Part shown: positions 1 to 5,790 of the stretch, one piece after another
Layout: the number at the start of each line of letters is the position of its first letter
Numbering within the stretch: the first letter of the stretch is position 1
Virus record (IMG/VR): IMGVR_UViG_3300037264_000710
Coordinates: 1 to 23,118 of that record
DNA length: 23,118 nucleotides
Reading direction: 5' to 3' (one strand)
DNA from: a virus
Position numbers and translations under genes: made by a program
The notes under the pieces: model-generated
Databases searched by the model: none
The model's input: only the letters and a program-made list of their open reading frames with translations
What the model was told of the DNA's origin: nothing

Positions 1-185
1 AAAGAAAACGTTTGGAAGCACACGGTATTGCAGATTTTCAAACAATCGTGACGCGTGGAATTACACCATCCTTGTTACAGTGGAAAGGTATTGAAGCCAC
101 AGAAGCTCTTGCAAAATCGCCTAATACGAAAATTGTTGTAATTGGGTCTGGAAAAGATGGTTTGCCGATTATCTTAGGACAATAA
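1..185 (+). CDS. SPFH/prohibitin-family protein, C-terminal fragment
   Basis: An open frame enters from the left edge (first whole codon at 3) and ends at TAA 183-185, giving 60 residues. The sequence runs from a charged helix (KRLEAHGIADFQ) through a segment containing LLQWKGIEATEALAKS to the ending KIVVIGSGKDGLPIILG. This pattern, a helix rich in E/A followed by a hydrophobic strand and a G-K-D-G-L-P-I-I-L end, is the usual C-terminus of bacterial and phage SPFH (band 7/prohibitin) proteins. Such proteins form ring-like oligomers at the cytoplasmic membrane and recruit proteases or organise membrane domains. The SPFH core and any N-terminal membrane anchor lie outside the window. The stop codon overlaps the next start (TAATG). 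The family is fairly sure from the motif; a role in the phage is unknown. Confidence 0.72.
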   Translation, partial: RKRLEAHGIADFQTIVTRGITPSLLQWKGIEATEALAKSPNTKIVVIGSGKDGLPIILGQ

Positions 186-644
186 TGGAACTCAAGTGGG
201 TACATAATAAATATTTTGGATATGACGGCCTCGATTCAAACGGGGCCGTTATGGCAATACTTGAGCCCCTCAGTAATGGATATAATGGGTCGGGATATTG
301 GGGAACTTCCATACGTACAAATGTATCAGAACAGGAAATCAAATATAAATCAATAGGTAGATATTTTGAACTGAAAACTGCAAAACTCATAGCAGAACAA
401 GAATTGGATAGGACAATAATGGAACTCAAGTGGGTACATAATAAATATTTTGGATATGACGGCCTCGATTCAAACGGGGCCGTTATGGCAATACTTGAGC
501 CCCTCAGTAATGGATATAATGGGTCGGGATATTGGGGAACTTCCATACGTACAAATGTATCAGAACAGGAAATCAAATATAAATCAATAGGTAGATATTT
601 TGAACTGAAAACTGCAAAACTCATAGCAGAACAAGAATTGGATA
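175..644 (+). repeat. Exact 234-bp tandem duplication
   Basis: Bases 175-410 are identical to 409-644 (offset 234, two shared bases at the junction). The copies begin with TAGGACAATAATGG and end with GAATTGGATA. No difference between copies can be seen by eye, so the duplication is either very recent, maintained by recombination, or an assembly artefact. Confidence 0.95.
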
Positions 645-664
645 AGGAATTTGGGGCCGTCTGA
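185..664 (+). CDS. Hypothetical protein made of two identical tandem halves
   Basis: A 159-residue protein whose start ATG overlaps the stop of the preceding gene by one base. Residues 1-75 and 79-153 are identical, because the underlying DNA is an exact 234-bp tandem duplication (78 codons, so the frame is kept). The unit begins MELKWVHNKYFGYDG and ends KLIAEQELD. The second copy is joined through RTI, which is translated from the bases that in the first copy contain the upstream gene's stop codon. The unduplicated gene would code for about 81 residues and end EFGAV. The unit is rich in aromatic residues and Gly, without a recognised motif. An internal ATG at 419, in the same local context as the true start, could give the single-domain form. 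I do not recognise the family. Confidence 0.8.
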   Translation: MELKWVHNKYFGYDGLDSNGAVMAILEPLSNGYNGSGYWGTSIRTNVSEQEIKYKSIGRYFELKTAKLIAEQELDRTIMELKWVHNKYFGYDGLDSNGAVMAILEPLSNGYNGSGYWGTSIRTNVSEQEIKYKSIGRYFELKTAKLIAEQELDKEFGAV

Positions 665-676
665 TGTGTATGATAC

Positions 677-684
677 TATTTATA
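677..684 (+). promoter_or_regulatory. TATTTATA motif upstream of small membrane gene
   Basis: TATTTATA lies 22 bases before the ATG at 707. The same octamer recurs in other gaps of this window (11029, 18071, 22474) just before gene starts. It is the reverse complement of the T4 late-promoter core TATAAATA, so its role as a promoter in this orientation is only a guess. Confidence 0.25.
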
Positions 685-706
685 AACATAAATTAAGAGA
701 GTCACA

Positions 707-814
707 ATGAATATAATCATAATTGGTTTAATCATGTTGGCAGTAATATTAATTATGCACATTGTATTAGATACAGACCAACGAGGGGGCAAAAAAAATG
801 GATATAGTAAGTGA
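707..814 (+). CDS. Small single-span membrane protein (35 aa)
   Basis: A short frame of 35 codons begins at ATG 707, preceded by the Shine-Dalgarno-like TAAGAGAG 7 bases upstream. Residues 2-20 are almost entirely hydrophobic (NIIIIGLIMLAVILIMHIV), followed by a polar, basic tail (DTDQRGGKKNGYSK). This predicts one N-terminal membrane span with a short cytoplasmic or periplasmic tail. The last 17 bases overlap the next gene, whose start site (GAGGGGGC then ATG 798) lies inside this one, suggesting translational coupling. It resembles the many tiny inner-membrane proteins of phage accessory regions; no specific family is recognised. Confidence 0.6.
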   Translation: MNIIIIGLIMLAVILIMHIVLDTDQRGGKKNGYSK

Positions 815-1043
815 ATTTCTATATTGGAACGTTCCACCAACTAATGGATTTCCGGATTCTACTCTTATGATTGGTGTAGAGTTTGAAATCGGTGGCGCGT
901 ATGAAAATTGGGGATTTGGTGTTTATCGAGTAAGATATGAAAAAGATGGATTATATTCAAAAAAAATAATTGCATCAGGTCGTTCTTTAGAAACGGCAAT
1001 CAAAAATGCAAGAGAAGTATTAACAAGAGAAATGGGACATTAA
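798..1043 (+). CDS. Hypothetical protein (81 aa)
   Basis: 81 codons from ATG 798, with a strong purine-rich ribosome site (GAGGGGGC) 8 bases upstream. The protein is a compact, mixed sequence: an aromatic N-terminus (FLYWNVPPTNG), a probable beta-rich middle (VEFEIGGAYENWGFGVYRV) and a C-terminal amphipathic helix (LETAIKNAREVLTREM). No metal-binding or catalytic motif is visible and I do not recognise the family. It overlaps the 35-residue membrane gene by 17 bases and is followed after one base by the ATG of the split coiled-coil gene at 1045, so the three were probably translated from one message before the transposon entered. Confidence 0.7.
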   Translation: MDIVSEFLYWNVPPTNGFPDSTLMIGVEFEIGGAYENWGFGVYRVRYEKDGLYSKKIIASGRSLETAIKNAREVLTREMGH

Positions 1044-1111
1044 TATGATTAACGACATACCAGAATTACAACTGAGTATTGCCAAGTTGGCGGCTACCTT
1101 ACGATTCTTTC

Positions 1112-1154
1112 CCTCAAGAAAACTCACGATGTTTAATCGTGAGATGAATTGAGG
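1112..1154 (+). repeat. Left-end nested hairpin of the TnpB element
   Basis: Two nested stems: outer CCTCAA (1112-1117) with TTGAGG (1149-1154), and inner CTCACGAT (1123-1130) with ATCGTGAG (1136-1143) around loop GTTTA. Subterminal imperfect palindromes of this kind are what TnpA recognises as single-stranded DNA in IS200/IS605 elements. Confidence 0.75.
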
Positions 1155-1250
1155 CAGTAAAATAGTTTCCAAAAAAGTGATGTTTTTCAAAAGTTTTGTA
1201 TATTTATATGCAATTGATAGATTTAAGAAACACGAAAATTTCATTAAAAT

Positions 1251-2432
1251 ATGCTCAAATCATACAAATATAGATTGTATCCAAACGAATCGCAACAACG
1301 CCAAATGTCAAAAACATTTGGAAGTTGCAGATACATCTATAACTGGGCACTTGCATTAAAAAATAAACGATATCAAGAATTTAAGCAAAATGTAAATCAG
1401 TTTGAACTTAGTCGCATGCTCACATTTATGAAAACAACAAATGAACTTGAGTGGTTGAACGATGTTAATTCACAATCTATTCAAGCATCTCTCAGACATT
1501 TGGATGTAGCATTTACCAAGTTTTTCAAGCATCTATCAAAATATCCAAACTTCAAAAAACGAAATCAAAAACAATCATATGAATGTCCTCAAAATATAAA
1601 AATAAACTTTGAAACTAAAAAGATACAAATTCCTAAGATTGGTAAAGTTAAATACAAAGATATTCAAATATTTGATGGTCAAATTAAAACTTGTAGTGTT
1701 TCAAGAAATCCATCCGGAGAATATCACATTTCCATTTTAGTTGATAATGCGGTTGAACTTCCAATTAAAAAAGAAATAACTGAAAATACTTCTATCGGCA
1801 TTGATGTAGGTATTTCTACATTTTGCACATTATCAACTGGAGAAAAGATAGAAAATCCAAAATGGTTTAATGAATCTGCGAAGAAACTTGCAATCTATCA
1901 AAAACGATTTTCAAAGAAAGTATTAAAAAGTAAAAACAGAAACAATCAGCGAATTAAAGTCGCAAAGATATACAATGACATATCAAACGAAAGAAAAGAT
2001 TTCATCAACAAACTAACTACAAAAATCATCAAAAACCACGATACAATTTTTGTAGAAGATTTGAATATTCAAAACATGATGCAAAATAAATCTCTATCAA
2101 AATCCATACAAAGTGCAAGTTGGGGAGAATTCTTCAGACAACTTGAATACAAATCTAACTGGTATGGTAAAAATCTAATAAAGATTGGTAAATTTGAACC
2201 AAGCTCTAAAATGTGCTCTTGTGGAAAAATAAATTCCAACCTCCAATTAGCAGACCGAAACTGGGTCTGCACCAGTTGCGGTGAAATACATGATAGAGAT
2301 ATACTTGCATCAAACAACATTAAAAAATTTGGTTTAATTAAACTAAATTACAACACACGGCGGGTCACGCCGGAAGAGTCTGCGGATGCATCTCACAAGA
2401 GAGCAGTTGAGGCAGAAACCTTAGTTCTTTAA
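1251..2432 (+). CDS. tnpB: TnpB, RNA-guided endonuclease of IS605 type
   Basis: A 393-residue protein of normal TnpB length. The N-terminus (KSYKYRLYPNESQ, then GSCRYIYNWAL) is the typical helix-turn-helix/OrfB start. The RuvC nuclease has all expected parts: D185 in IGIDVG, E269 in VEDLNI, and HDRD (D348/D350) near the C-terminus. A four-Cys zinc knuckle (C322, C324, C340, C343) lies between the last two, as usual. TnpB proteins bind an RNA made from the right end of their element and cut DNA next to a short motif, helping to keep the element in place; they are the ancestors of Cas12. All catalytic residues are present, so the enzyme is probably active. The start lacks a clear ribosome site. 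The gene sits within an accessory phage region; no TnpA is present in the window. Confidence 0.93.
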   Translation: MLKSYKYRLYPNESQQRQMSKTFGSCRYIYNWALALKNKRYQEFKQNVNQFELSRMLTFMKTTNELEWLNDVNSQSIQASLRHLDVAFTKFFKHLSKYPNFKKRNQKQSYECPQNIKINFETKKIQIPKIGKVKYKDIQIFDGQIKTCSVSRNPSGEYHISILVDNAVELPIKKEITENTSIGIDVGISTFCTLSTGEKIENPKWFNESAKKLAIYQKRFSKKVLKSKNRNNQRIKVAKIYNDISNERKDFINKLTTKIIKNHDTIFVEDLNIQNMMQNKSLSKSIQSASWGEFFRQLEYKSNWYGKNLIKIGKFEPSSKMCSCGKINSNLQLADRNWVCTSCGEIHDRDILASNNIKKFGLIKLNYNTRRVTPEESADASHKRAVEAETLVL

Positions 2433-2487
2433 GTAGAACCCCACGAAGTTTATTCGTGGGAGGATGTCAGTAAAACAGATACTTTTG
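2340..2487 (+). ncRNA. Predicted omega/right-end RNA of TnpB with its guide
   Basis: In this family the guide RNA overlaps the 3' end of tnpB and ends in the right-end hairpin, with the guide read from the DNA just outside. Here the hairpin CCCACGAA-GTTTA-TTCGTGGG (2440-2460) is followed by AGGATGTCAG, and the flanking bases from 2471 (TAAAACAGATACTTTT) would be the guide. The 5' limit is not visible from sequence and is a rough placement. The guide would match the rejoined, element-free version of the split gene. Confidence 0.45.
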
Positions 2488-2524
2488 GAACTCAAAGAAC
2501 TTCGTCTGTTAATGGAGATTAATA

Positions 2525-2947
2525 ATGCTTTCTGATATTATTACATTTTTACAACACTATTCAAATTTTATTGGATTGGTGGTGGTTGCATATATGTGGG
2601 GATATTATGAACAATTGGTGTTTCGATTTAGATCACCAAAGGTTGGCAAATACATAGCCCCAAAACGAATGTTGGGGTGGGCAAGTTTAGAATATCATTT
2701 ACCTATGGTGATGATGTGGCAAATAATTTGTTTTATTGCTGGTTATTGGTGGTTCATTGGAATGTTTGCAGTTCTACAGGATGATGCATATTTTAGATTT
2801 CATCCAACCGACACACGAGATAAAAACGATTGGGTGAATGCAAAACTTGGTGGATTTGCGGTTTACGGTGCGTGGATTCCGTACACATATATAATTGGTG
2901 CGGGCATTTCATTTGTATTGTGGTTCGTTCAACAGGAGACGTGGTAA
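2525..2947 (+). CDS. Trp-rich membrane protein, about three spans
   Basis: 140 residues from ATG 2525, with GGAG 8 bases upstream. Hydrophobic stretches near residues 14-32, 58-82 and 112-136 predict three membrane spans. The loops are basic after the first span (FRFRSPKVGKYIAPKR) and acidic or polar after the second (FHPTDTRDKNDW). Trp and Tyr are frequent near the span ends, as in inner-membrane proteins. Its start overlaps the remnant of the split coiled-coil gene, and its stop overlaps the next start (TAATG), so it is coupled to the following membrane protein. No family is recognised; the pair may act together at the host membrane, but that is inference from coupling only. Confidence 0.72.
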   Translation: MLSDIITFLQHYSNFIGLVVVAYMWGYYEQLVFRFRSPKVGKYIAPKRMLGWASLEYHLPMVMMWQIICFIAGYWWFIGMFAVLQDDAYFRFHPTDTRDKNDWVNAKLGGFAVYGAWIPYTYIIGAGISFVLWFVQQETW

Positions 2948-3324
2948 TGATATTTGCATTTAGTATACTATTACATACTGCACTACCAATATTCATTTGT
3001 TTTTTGTTGGGACTTCCACTGTGGATTAATTTACTTATGGGAGCACAAGGTGCGTGGCCAGACGCATCTCGTTATTTTCAAAAAGACTCTAAAAATTGGA
3101 ATGACTTGTATAAATGGTCTCATGTGTGGAAGTGGTGGTTGTTACTATTACCAGCCTGGGCACTTCACGTTGGCATGGATTTGTTTGTTCATACAAAAGA
3201 AAAACGTGCATACGAAGGGCGGTGGTTTGACCGTTTTGTGCCAGATTATTACAAGTGGTGGATAGTTCCGTTGGAATTGTTCATTTGGTTGACAATGGGT
3301 TTAATCGTTAGTATGGAGATGTAA
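2947..3324 (+). CDS. Trp-rich membrane protein, about three spans
   Basis: 125 residues. The start is taken at ATG 2947, which overlaps the upstream stop (TAATG) and follows the ribosome site GGAGACG; a longer in-frame start at 2830 would lie deep inside the previous gene and adds a sequence unlike a real N-terminus. Hydrophobic segments near residues 3-32, 60-80 and 102-122 predict three spans. The first loop is hydrophilic (SRYFQKDSKNWNDLYKW) and the second is charged (HTKEKRAYEGRWFDRF). The spacing of spans and loops is similar to that of its upstream neighbour, although clear sequence identity is not seen. No family is recognised. Confidence 0.7.
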   Translation: MIFAFSILLHTALPIFICFLLGLPLWINLLMGAQGAWPDASRYFQKDSKNWNDLYKWSHVWKWWLLLLPAWALHVGMDLFVHTKEKRAYEGRWFDRFVPDYYKWWIVPLELFIWLTMGLIVSMEM

Positions 3325-3325
3325 T

Positions 3326-3868
3326 ATGTCAATGAAATTTAAAACACTATGGAAAGGCAAATATGCATCGGTTATTTCACCAATAGACCATCCATATGAA
3401 GCGTTAGGAGAACCAAACGTTATTCTAACACTCCCCGTTATTTATGTGAGAAACAATCCGCGTTTTATCATAAGAAAAGAATTTTGCCCACCGTATTTCG
3501 TTCGAGATACAGAAGATGAACCACGACTGTTCTATACAGTTATCAGTGGAAAAGTCGAACCCAAAGAATCGCCCGATTCTACTACATTGAGGGAAATCAA
3601 AGAAGAGGCTGGCCTCATTGTAGAAAACCACGAAACATTATACAAACGATTTGTACCTATTTGCAAATCAAGTGTTATGTGGGGTCAAATCAGTATATTA
3701 AAACTCAACAAGTATAAGTCTATAAACCCGCCAAATGACGGAACTGAATATGAAACAAAATCAAAAACAGTCGTTGTTGGATTAGAAAAGTTGGAATCCA
3801 TCATTTCTAGTGCAGATAACGTTGATTTTTTGTTGATTTCTATGTATCATATTTTTAAGTCTCTGTAA
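3326..3868 (+). CDS. Nudix hydrolase
   Basis: 180 residues from ATG 3326, one base after the previous stop. A perfect Nudix box (G-x5-E-x7-REUxEExGU) runs from G75 to L97: GKVEPKE, then SPDSTTL, then REIKEEAGL. The Glu pair of REIKEE binds the metal ion. Nudix enzymes hydrolyse nucleoside diphosphates linked to another group, such as ADP-ribose, NADH, dinucleoside polyphosphates, oxidised dNTPs or RNA caps; the substrate cannot be told from sequence. The N-terminal 70 residues form a beta-rich start with an insertion (RKEFCPPYFVRDTEDEPR) just before the box. Phages such as T4 carry Nudix enzymes. It ends the left-hand gene run; a promoter follows in the next gap. Confidence 0.9.
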   Translation: MSMKFKTLWKGKYASVISPIDHPYEALGEPNVILTLPVIYVRNNPRFIIRKEFCPPYFVRDTEDEPRLFYTVISGKVEPKESPDSTTLREIKEEAGLIVENHETLYKRFVPICKSSVMWGQISILKLNKYKSINPPNDGTEYETKSKTVVVGLEKLESIISSADNVDFLLISMYHIFKSL

Positions 3869-3917
3869 CTCCTTCCATATCAACCACTTAGCGACACAAA
3901 AAAAGCATGATTGGCTC

Positions 3918-3946
3918 TTGACAAATATGCATAAATTGTCTATATT
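3918..3946 (+). promoter_or_regulatory. Strong sigma70-type promoter (TTGACA-17-TATATT)
   Basis: A perfect -35 (TTGACA, 3918-3923), 17-base spacer and -10 (TATATT, 3941-3946) lie in the 118-base gap before the gene at 3987. The predicted start of transcription falls near 3953. The bases after the -10 (ATAGTAGATGAAAAA) closely match those after the promoter at 5791. An ATG at 3954 opens a 9-codon frame (MKNQSNTKG) before the main gene. Confidence 0.85.
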
Positions 3947-3986
3947 ATAGTAGATGAAAAATCAATCAAATACGAAAGGCTAATTT

Positions 3987-4334
3987 ATGTTACGTGGTCA
4001 ATATTGTTGGATGTGTGAACGTGAAGGAATTGGAAAACGTCAAGCATATCATTATGAATCAATTAGATTGGGTGTCCGAATGCCTTTGTGTAAGACACAC
4101 AAGAAACTTGACGGAAAAGATGGATATCCGAAAATCAAACGTGCAATGTTGGTGAATGAACGCAAAGCAATAAAACTCGTTCGTTCTTACAACAAGGATG
4201 GTGAAGGATTTTTATCATTGCTTTATGGTAGTCCGATTGGCTCTGCACTTGACCGTCTTGAAAAACAAGGAAAAGTTGTTTTCAAACATGGTAATAGTAA
4301 GAACTTTACAAAACGTGGTTATTGGGTCGTTTAA
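3987..4334 (+). CDS. Small basic zinc-binding protein
   Basis: 115 residues from ATG 3987, with GAAAGG as ribosome site 8 bases upstream. It is the first full gene behind the promoter at 3918. C7 and C10 (CWMC) with C35 and H38 (CKTH) form a likely CCCH zinc site near the N-terminus. The rest is strongly basic (KIKRAMLVNERKAIKLVRS), and the C-terminus (LDRLEKQGKVVFKHGNSKN) resembles a small winged or helical nucleic-acid-binding fold. No HNH catalytic pattern is visible. I do not recognise the family; binding of DNA, RNA or a host protein is plausible from the charge and zinc site only. Confidence 0.72.
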   Translation: MLRGQYCWMCEREGIGKRQAYHYESIRLGVRMPLCKTHKKLDGKDGYPKIKRAMLVNERKAIKLVRSYNKDGEGFLSLLYGSPIGSALDRLEKQGKVVFKHGNSKNFTKRGYWVV

Positions 4335-4355
4335 CAAAAACAGAAAGAATCTATA

Positions 4356-4478
4356 ATGAAAAAGTGCCCTACATGTAACGGAAAAGGTAAACAAACCATT
4401 TGTGTGACAGAAATAACAGTTTCAGGCACAAGAGAATTACCACCTTATGATATTTCATGTATGACGTGCAGTTGGTGA
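4356..4478 (+). CDS. Zinc-finger N-terminal part of a probably frameshifted gene
   Basis: ATG 4356 opens a 40-codon frame with two Cys pairs: CPTCNGKG near the start, and CMTC just before the stop at 4476-4478. CxxCxGxG followed by CxxCxG is the DnaJ-type zinc-finger pattern. The frame stops in the middle of the second motif (CMTCSW stop). If one T of the TT at 4472-4473 is removed, the reading continues as CMTCSGEKVVINPFGSMGRW and runs straight into the frame of the next entry. The ribosome site is AGAAAGAA upstream of the ATG. The fragment may thus be the start of a 170-residue protein broken by one extra base, either a real mutation or a sequencing error. Confidence 0.6.
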   Translation: MKKCPTCNGKGKQTICVTEITVSGTRELPPYDISCMTCSW

Positions 4479-4506
4479 AAAAGTAGTTATCAATCCATTC
4501 GGTAGT

Positions 4507-4869
4507 ATGGGACGCTGGACTCACGTTGATAGAGAGCTTGATATACAAGGTGTTGCAACAATCGTGTCTCTCACTTATCCTGTGCCCGACGATGTGGATG
4601 CTATTCAAAGTGGTTGTCCTGCAAACGGATATTGGGAATATTCTTTGAAGTTTTCTCGAAAGTCCAACCACAGACCGAAATATGGAATTGCAGAAAGTTT
4701 TTTGTTTCGTATTGGCAGTCGTGGTCACAAGATGGTTAATAGGTTTTATGTAACAGAACGAAAAAAAGATTCTGTCTACAAAGAACTTGAATTTCTTAGA
4801 AATGAATTAACATCAACTCAAGATTCATTAGCACACACTAAAACAATCAAAGGATACAAAAATGTTTGA
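4507..4869 (+). CDS. Hypothetical protein, probable C-terminal part of the frameshifted zinc-finger gene
   Basis: An open frame of 120 codons from ATG 4507. The ATG has no convincing ribosome site (CATTCGGTAGT), and the frame is open for 11 further codons upstream, which supports the idea that it is the continuation of the frame starting at 4356 after a one-base shift. The sequence begins MGRWTHVDRELDIQGVATIV, has a mixed central part and ends in a likely coiled coil (ERKKDSVYKELEFLRNELTS). No catalytic motif is seen. The last 8 bases overlap the next gene (ATG 4862). The family is not recognised beyond the DnaJ-like zinc motif of the upstream part. Confidence 0.6.
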   Translation: MGRWTHVDRELDIQGVATIVSLTYPVPDDVDAIQSGCPANGYWEYSLKFSRKSNHRPKYGIAESFLFRIGSRGHKMVNRFYVTERKKDSVYKELEFLRNELTSTQDSLAHTKTIKGYKNV

Positions 4870-5152
4870 CCTACCTGAATTTGTCGTTCGTGCTGGAAAG
4901 TCGTTTCTTGTGATTAACGCACGAAACGTATTTGACGAAACACAAAAAATCAAAATTACTCTTGAGAATCTTGCGCGATATTACGCGGAGGAAGCGTGTT
5001 CCATGTCAGGATTACGAACGCTTGCTGGGTTGAGTGGTGATTGGAGACCGATTGATGAACTTGCAAGTTTCGCGCTTGATTATTTCAAGTCAGTCAATGT
5101 TGTTGGTATGAGAAAGGTCGGACGAAAATTCGGTCTTGAACCGAAATTCTAA
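4862..5152 (+). CDS. Hypothetical protein (96 aa)
   Basis: 96 residues from ATG 4862, overlapping the previous gene by 8 bases. The sequence looks like a small globular protein: beta strands at the start (EFVVRAGKSFLVINARNVF), then helices (ENLARYYAEEACS, DELASFALDYFKS) and a basic tail (MRKVGRKFGLEPKF). No motif or membrane span is seen and the family is not recognised. It is followed by a 52-base gap that contains only the ribosome site for the next small gene. Confidence 0.68.
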   Translation: MFDLPEFVVRAGKSFLVINARNVFDETQKIKITLENLARYYAEEACSMSGLRTLAGLSGDWRPIDELASFALDYFKSVNVVGMRKVGRKFGLEPKF

Positions 5153-5204
5153 ACTGTAACAAAAACCAAATAACACCGTAAATAGAACTAGGAAGGATAT
5201 ACCG

Positions 5205-5375
5205 ATGTATAGTCGTAAACAGTTTGACAAGAAAAAGATGTTTGCAAAGATGCGAACACGCCACATGCCTACGAAAGAACATACTGCGAAAATCAGTAGG
5301 GAACTTGATGAGGTGTGGGACAGTGGTGTGGAAGAATATTTTGAACGAAAAAAATCCGAATCAGAAGATTTTTAA
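5205..5375 (+). CDS. Small charged hypothetical protein (56 aa)
   Basis: ATG 5205 follows a good ribosome site (GGAAGGA, ending 8 bases before). The 56-residue product is basic in its first half (MYSRKQFDKKKMFAKMRTRH) and acidic in its second (RELDEVWDSGVEEYFE). No cysteine pairs or membrane segment are present. The size, ribosome site and position in a tight run of + strand genes support a real gene, but the family is not recognised. The overlapping frame in another phase (5224-5535) has no ribosome site and spans the next gene, so it was not chosen. Confidence 0.58.
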   Translation: MYSRKQFDKKKMFAKMRTRHMPTKEHTAKISRELDEVWDSGVEEYFERKKSESEDF

Positions 5376-5414
5376 CATTCGTAACTATTTATTAATACTA
5401 ATCGGAGACCTTAT

Positions 5415-5606
5415 GTGGGATACAAACAAGACATTCAACTTATTAAACTTGGATTGTGTCCACGATGTGGTGAATCAATCGAAGAACTCGAAATATGTGC
5501 CTCATGCAAATTTGACGTACGAGACTTTTTCATAAATACCATTCGTGAAATTAAAAAACGTTATGATGAAAACAAAGAAAGACTGGAATCCGATGGACGC
5601 ATTTAG
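5415..5606 (+). CDS. Small zinc-ribbon protein (GTG start)
   Basis: 63 residues. Two Cys pairs (CPRCG and CASC, 13 residues between the inner cysteines) make a zinc ribbon, followed by a charged helix (TIREIKKRYDENKERLESDG). The start is GTG at 5415: there is no ATG in this frame, and a ribosome site (CGGAGA) lies 7-12 bases upstream. The ATG at 5413, two bases earlier, belongs to another frame that lacks any recognisable protein pattern. Small proteins with one zinc ribbon and a helix are common in phages and often bind nucleic acid or a host protein; no specific function can be given. Confidence 0.65.
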   Translation: MGYKQDIQLIKLGLCPRCGESIEELEICASCKFDVRDFFINTIREIKKRYDENKERLESDGRI

Positions 5607-5772
5607 GGTGTACTTGAATGACGAACTAATTGACATGGTTTTTTTTACAAAGGGATTCACCGCGCTTGATGTAAAATCGAGTCTTATTAATCATGATGGT
5701 TACGATTCAAACATTTTCGTTATGAAACAACGAAAAGATGGAACGTTCGCAAACTACTGTATACATTGGTGA
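5593..5772 (+). CDS. Small hypothetical protein (59 aa)
   Basis: 59 residues if read from ATG 5593; in-frame ATGs at 5563 and 5566 would add ten or nine. The segment starting MDAFRVYLNDELIDMVFF looks like the natural N-terminus: a beta strand, a turn, and then FTALDVKSSLINHDGYDSN. The pattern suggests a short alpha/beta protein. It overlaps the zinc-ribbon gene by 14 bases and is followed directly by the promoter at 5791. No motif is recognised and the choice of start is uncertain. Confidence 0.55.
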   Translation: MDAFRVYLNDELIDMVFFTKGFTALDVKSSLINHDGYDSNIFVMKQRKDGTFANYCIHW

Positions 5773-5790
5773 TTTTGTGATTAAAATCAC

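Larger units (their letters stand above)
1103..2470 (+). mobile_element. IS200/IS605-type element carrying only tnpB
   Basis: The element contains one gene (tnpB) and no tnpA, so it would depend on a Y1 transposase supplied elsewhere or is immobile. Both ends carry hairpins with the same GTTTA loop: left CTCACGAT/ATCGTGAG (1123-1130 and 1136-1143), flanked by an outer stem CCTCAA/TTGAGG (1112-1117 and 1149-1154), and right CCCACGAA/TTCGTGGG (2440-2447 and 2453-2460). The string TTGAGGCAG occurs at both ends (1149 and 2408). The left boundary is placed after TTAC (1099-1102), a target used by IS608; the right boundary is near GTCAG (2466-2470). The exact ends are uncertain by a few bases, but a length of 1368 restores the host frame. 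Confidence 0.7.
1045..2535 (+). pseudogene. Small coiled-coil gene split by a TnpB element
   Basis: The 5' piece starts at ATG 1045 and codes for MINDIPELQLSIAKLAATL before entering transposon sequence, where it stops at 1150. The 3' piece resumes immediately after the right end of the element with KQILLELKELRLLMEINNAF and stops at TGA 2533-2535, overlapping the next gene (ATG 2525) by 11 bases. Removing 1368 bases (for example 1103-2470) joins the two in frame into a 40-residue, Leu/Ile-rich protein with a continuous heptad-like pattern, so a small coiled coil is likely. The join is an inference from the element's ends and from frame continuity. Neither half alone is likely to be functional unless the element excises. 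Confidence 0.6.

Noticed and set aside
169-624. Minus-strand open frame of 151 codons
   Set aside because: It is antisense to the duplicated gene and is repetitive only because the DNA is; no ribosome site or protein pattern.
1177-1359. Plus-strand frame overlapping the start of tnpB
   Set aside because: It is out of phase with the clear TnpB protein and has no motif.
2830-2946. Upstream extension of the second membrane protein
   Set aside because: It would overlap the previous gene by over 100 bases; ATG 2947 has a ribosome site and the usual TAATG overlap.
4369-4728. Minus-strand frame opposite the zinc-finger gene
   Set aside because: No ribosome site or recognisable domain, and all other genes run on the + strand; the + strand has Cys motifs.
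5224-5535. Plus-strand frame of 103 codons
   Set aside because: It spans two better genes (the 56-residue protein and the zinc ribbon) in another phase and shows no protein-like pattern.
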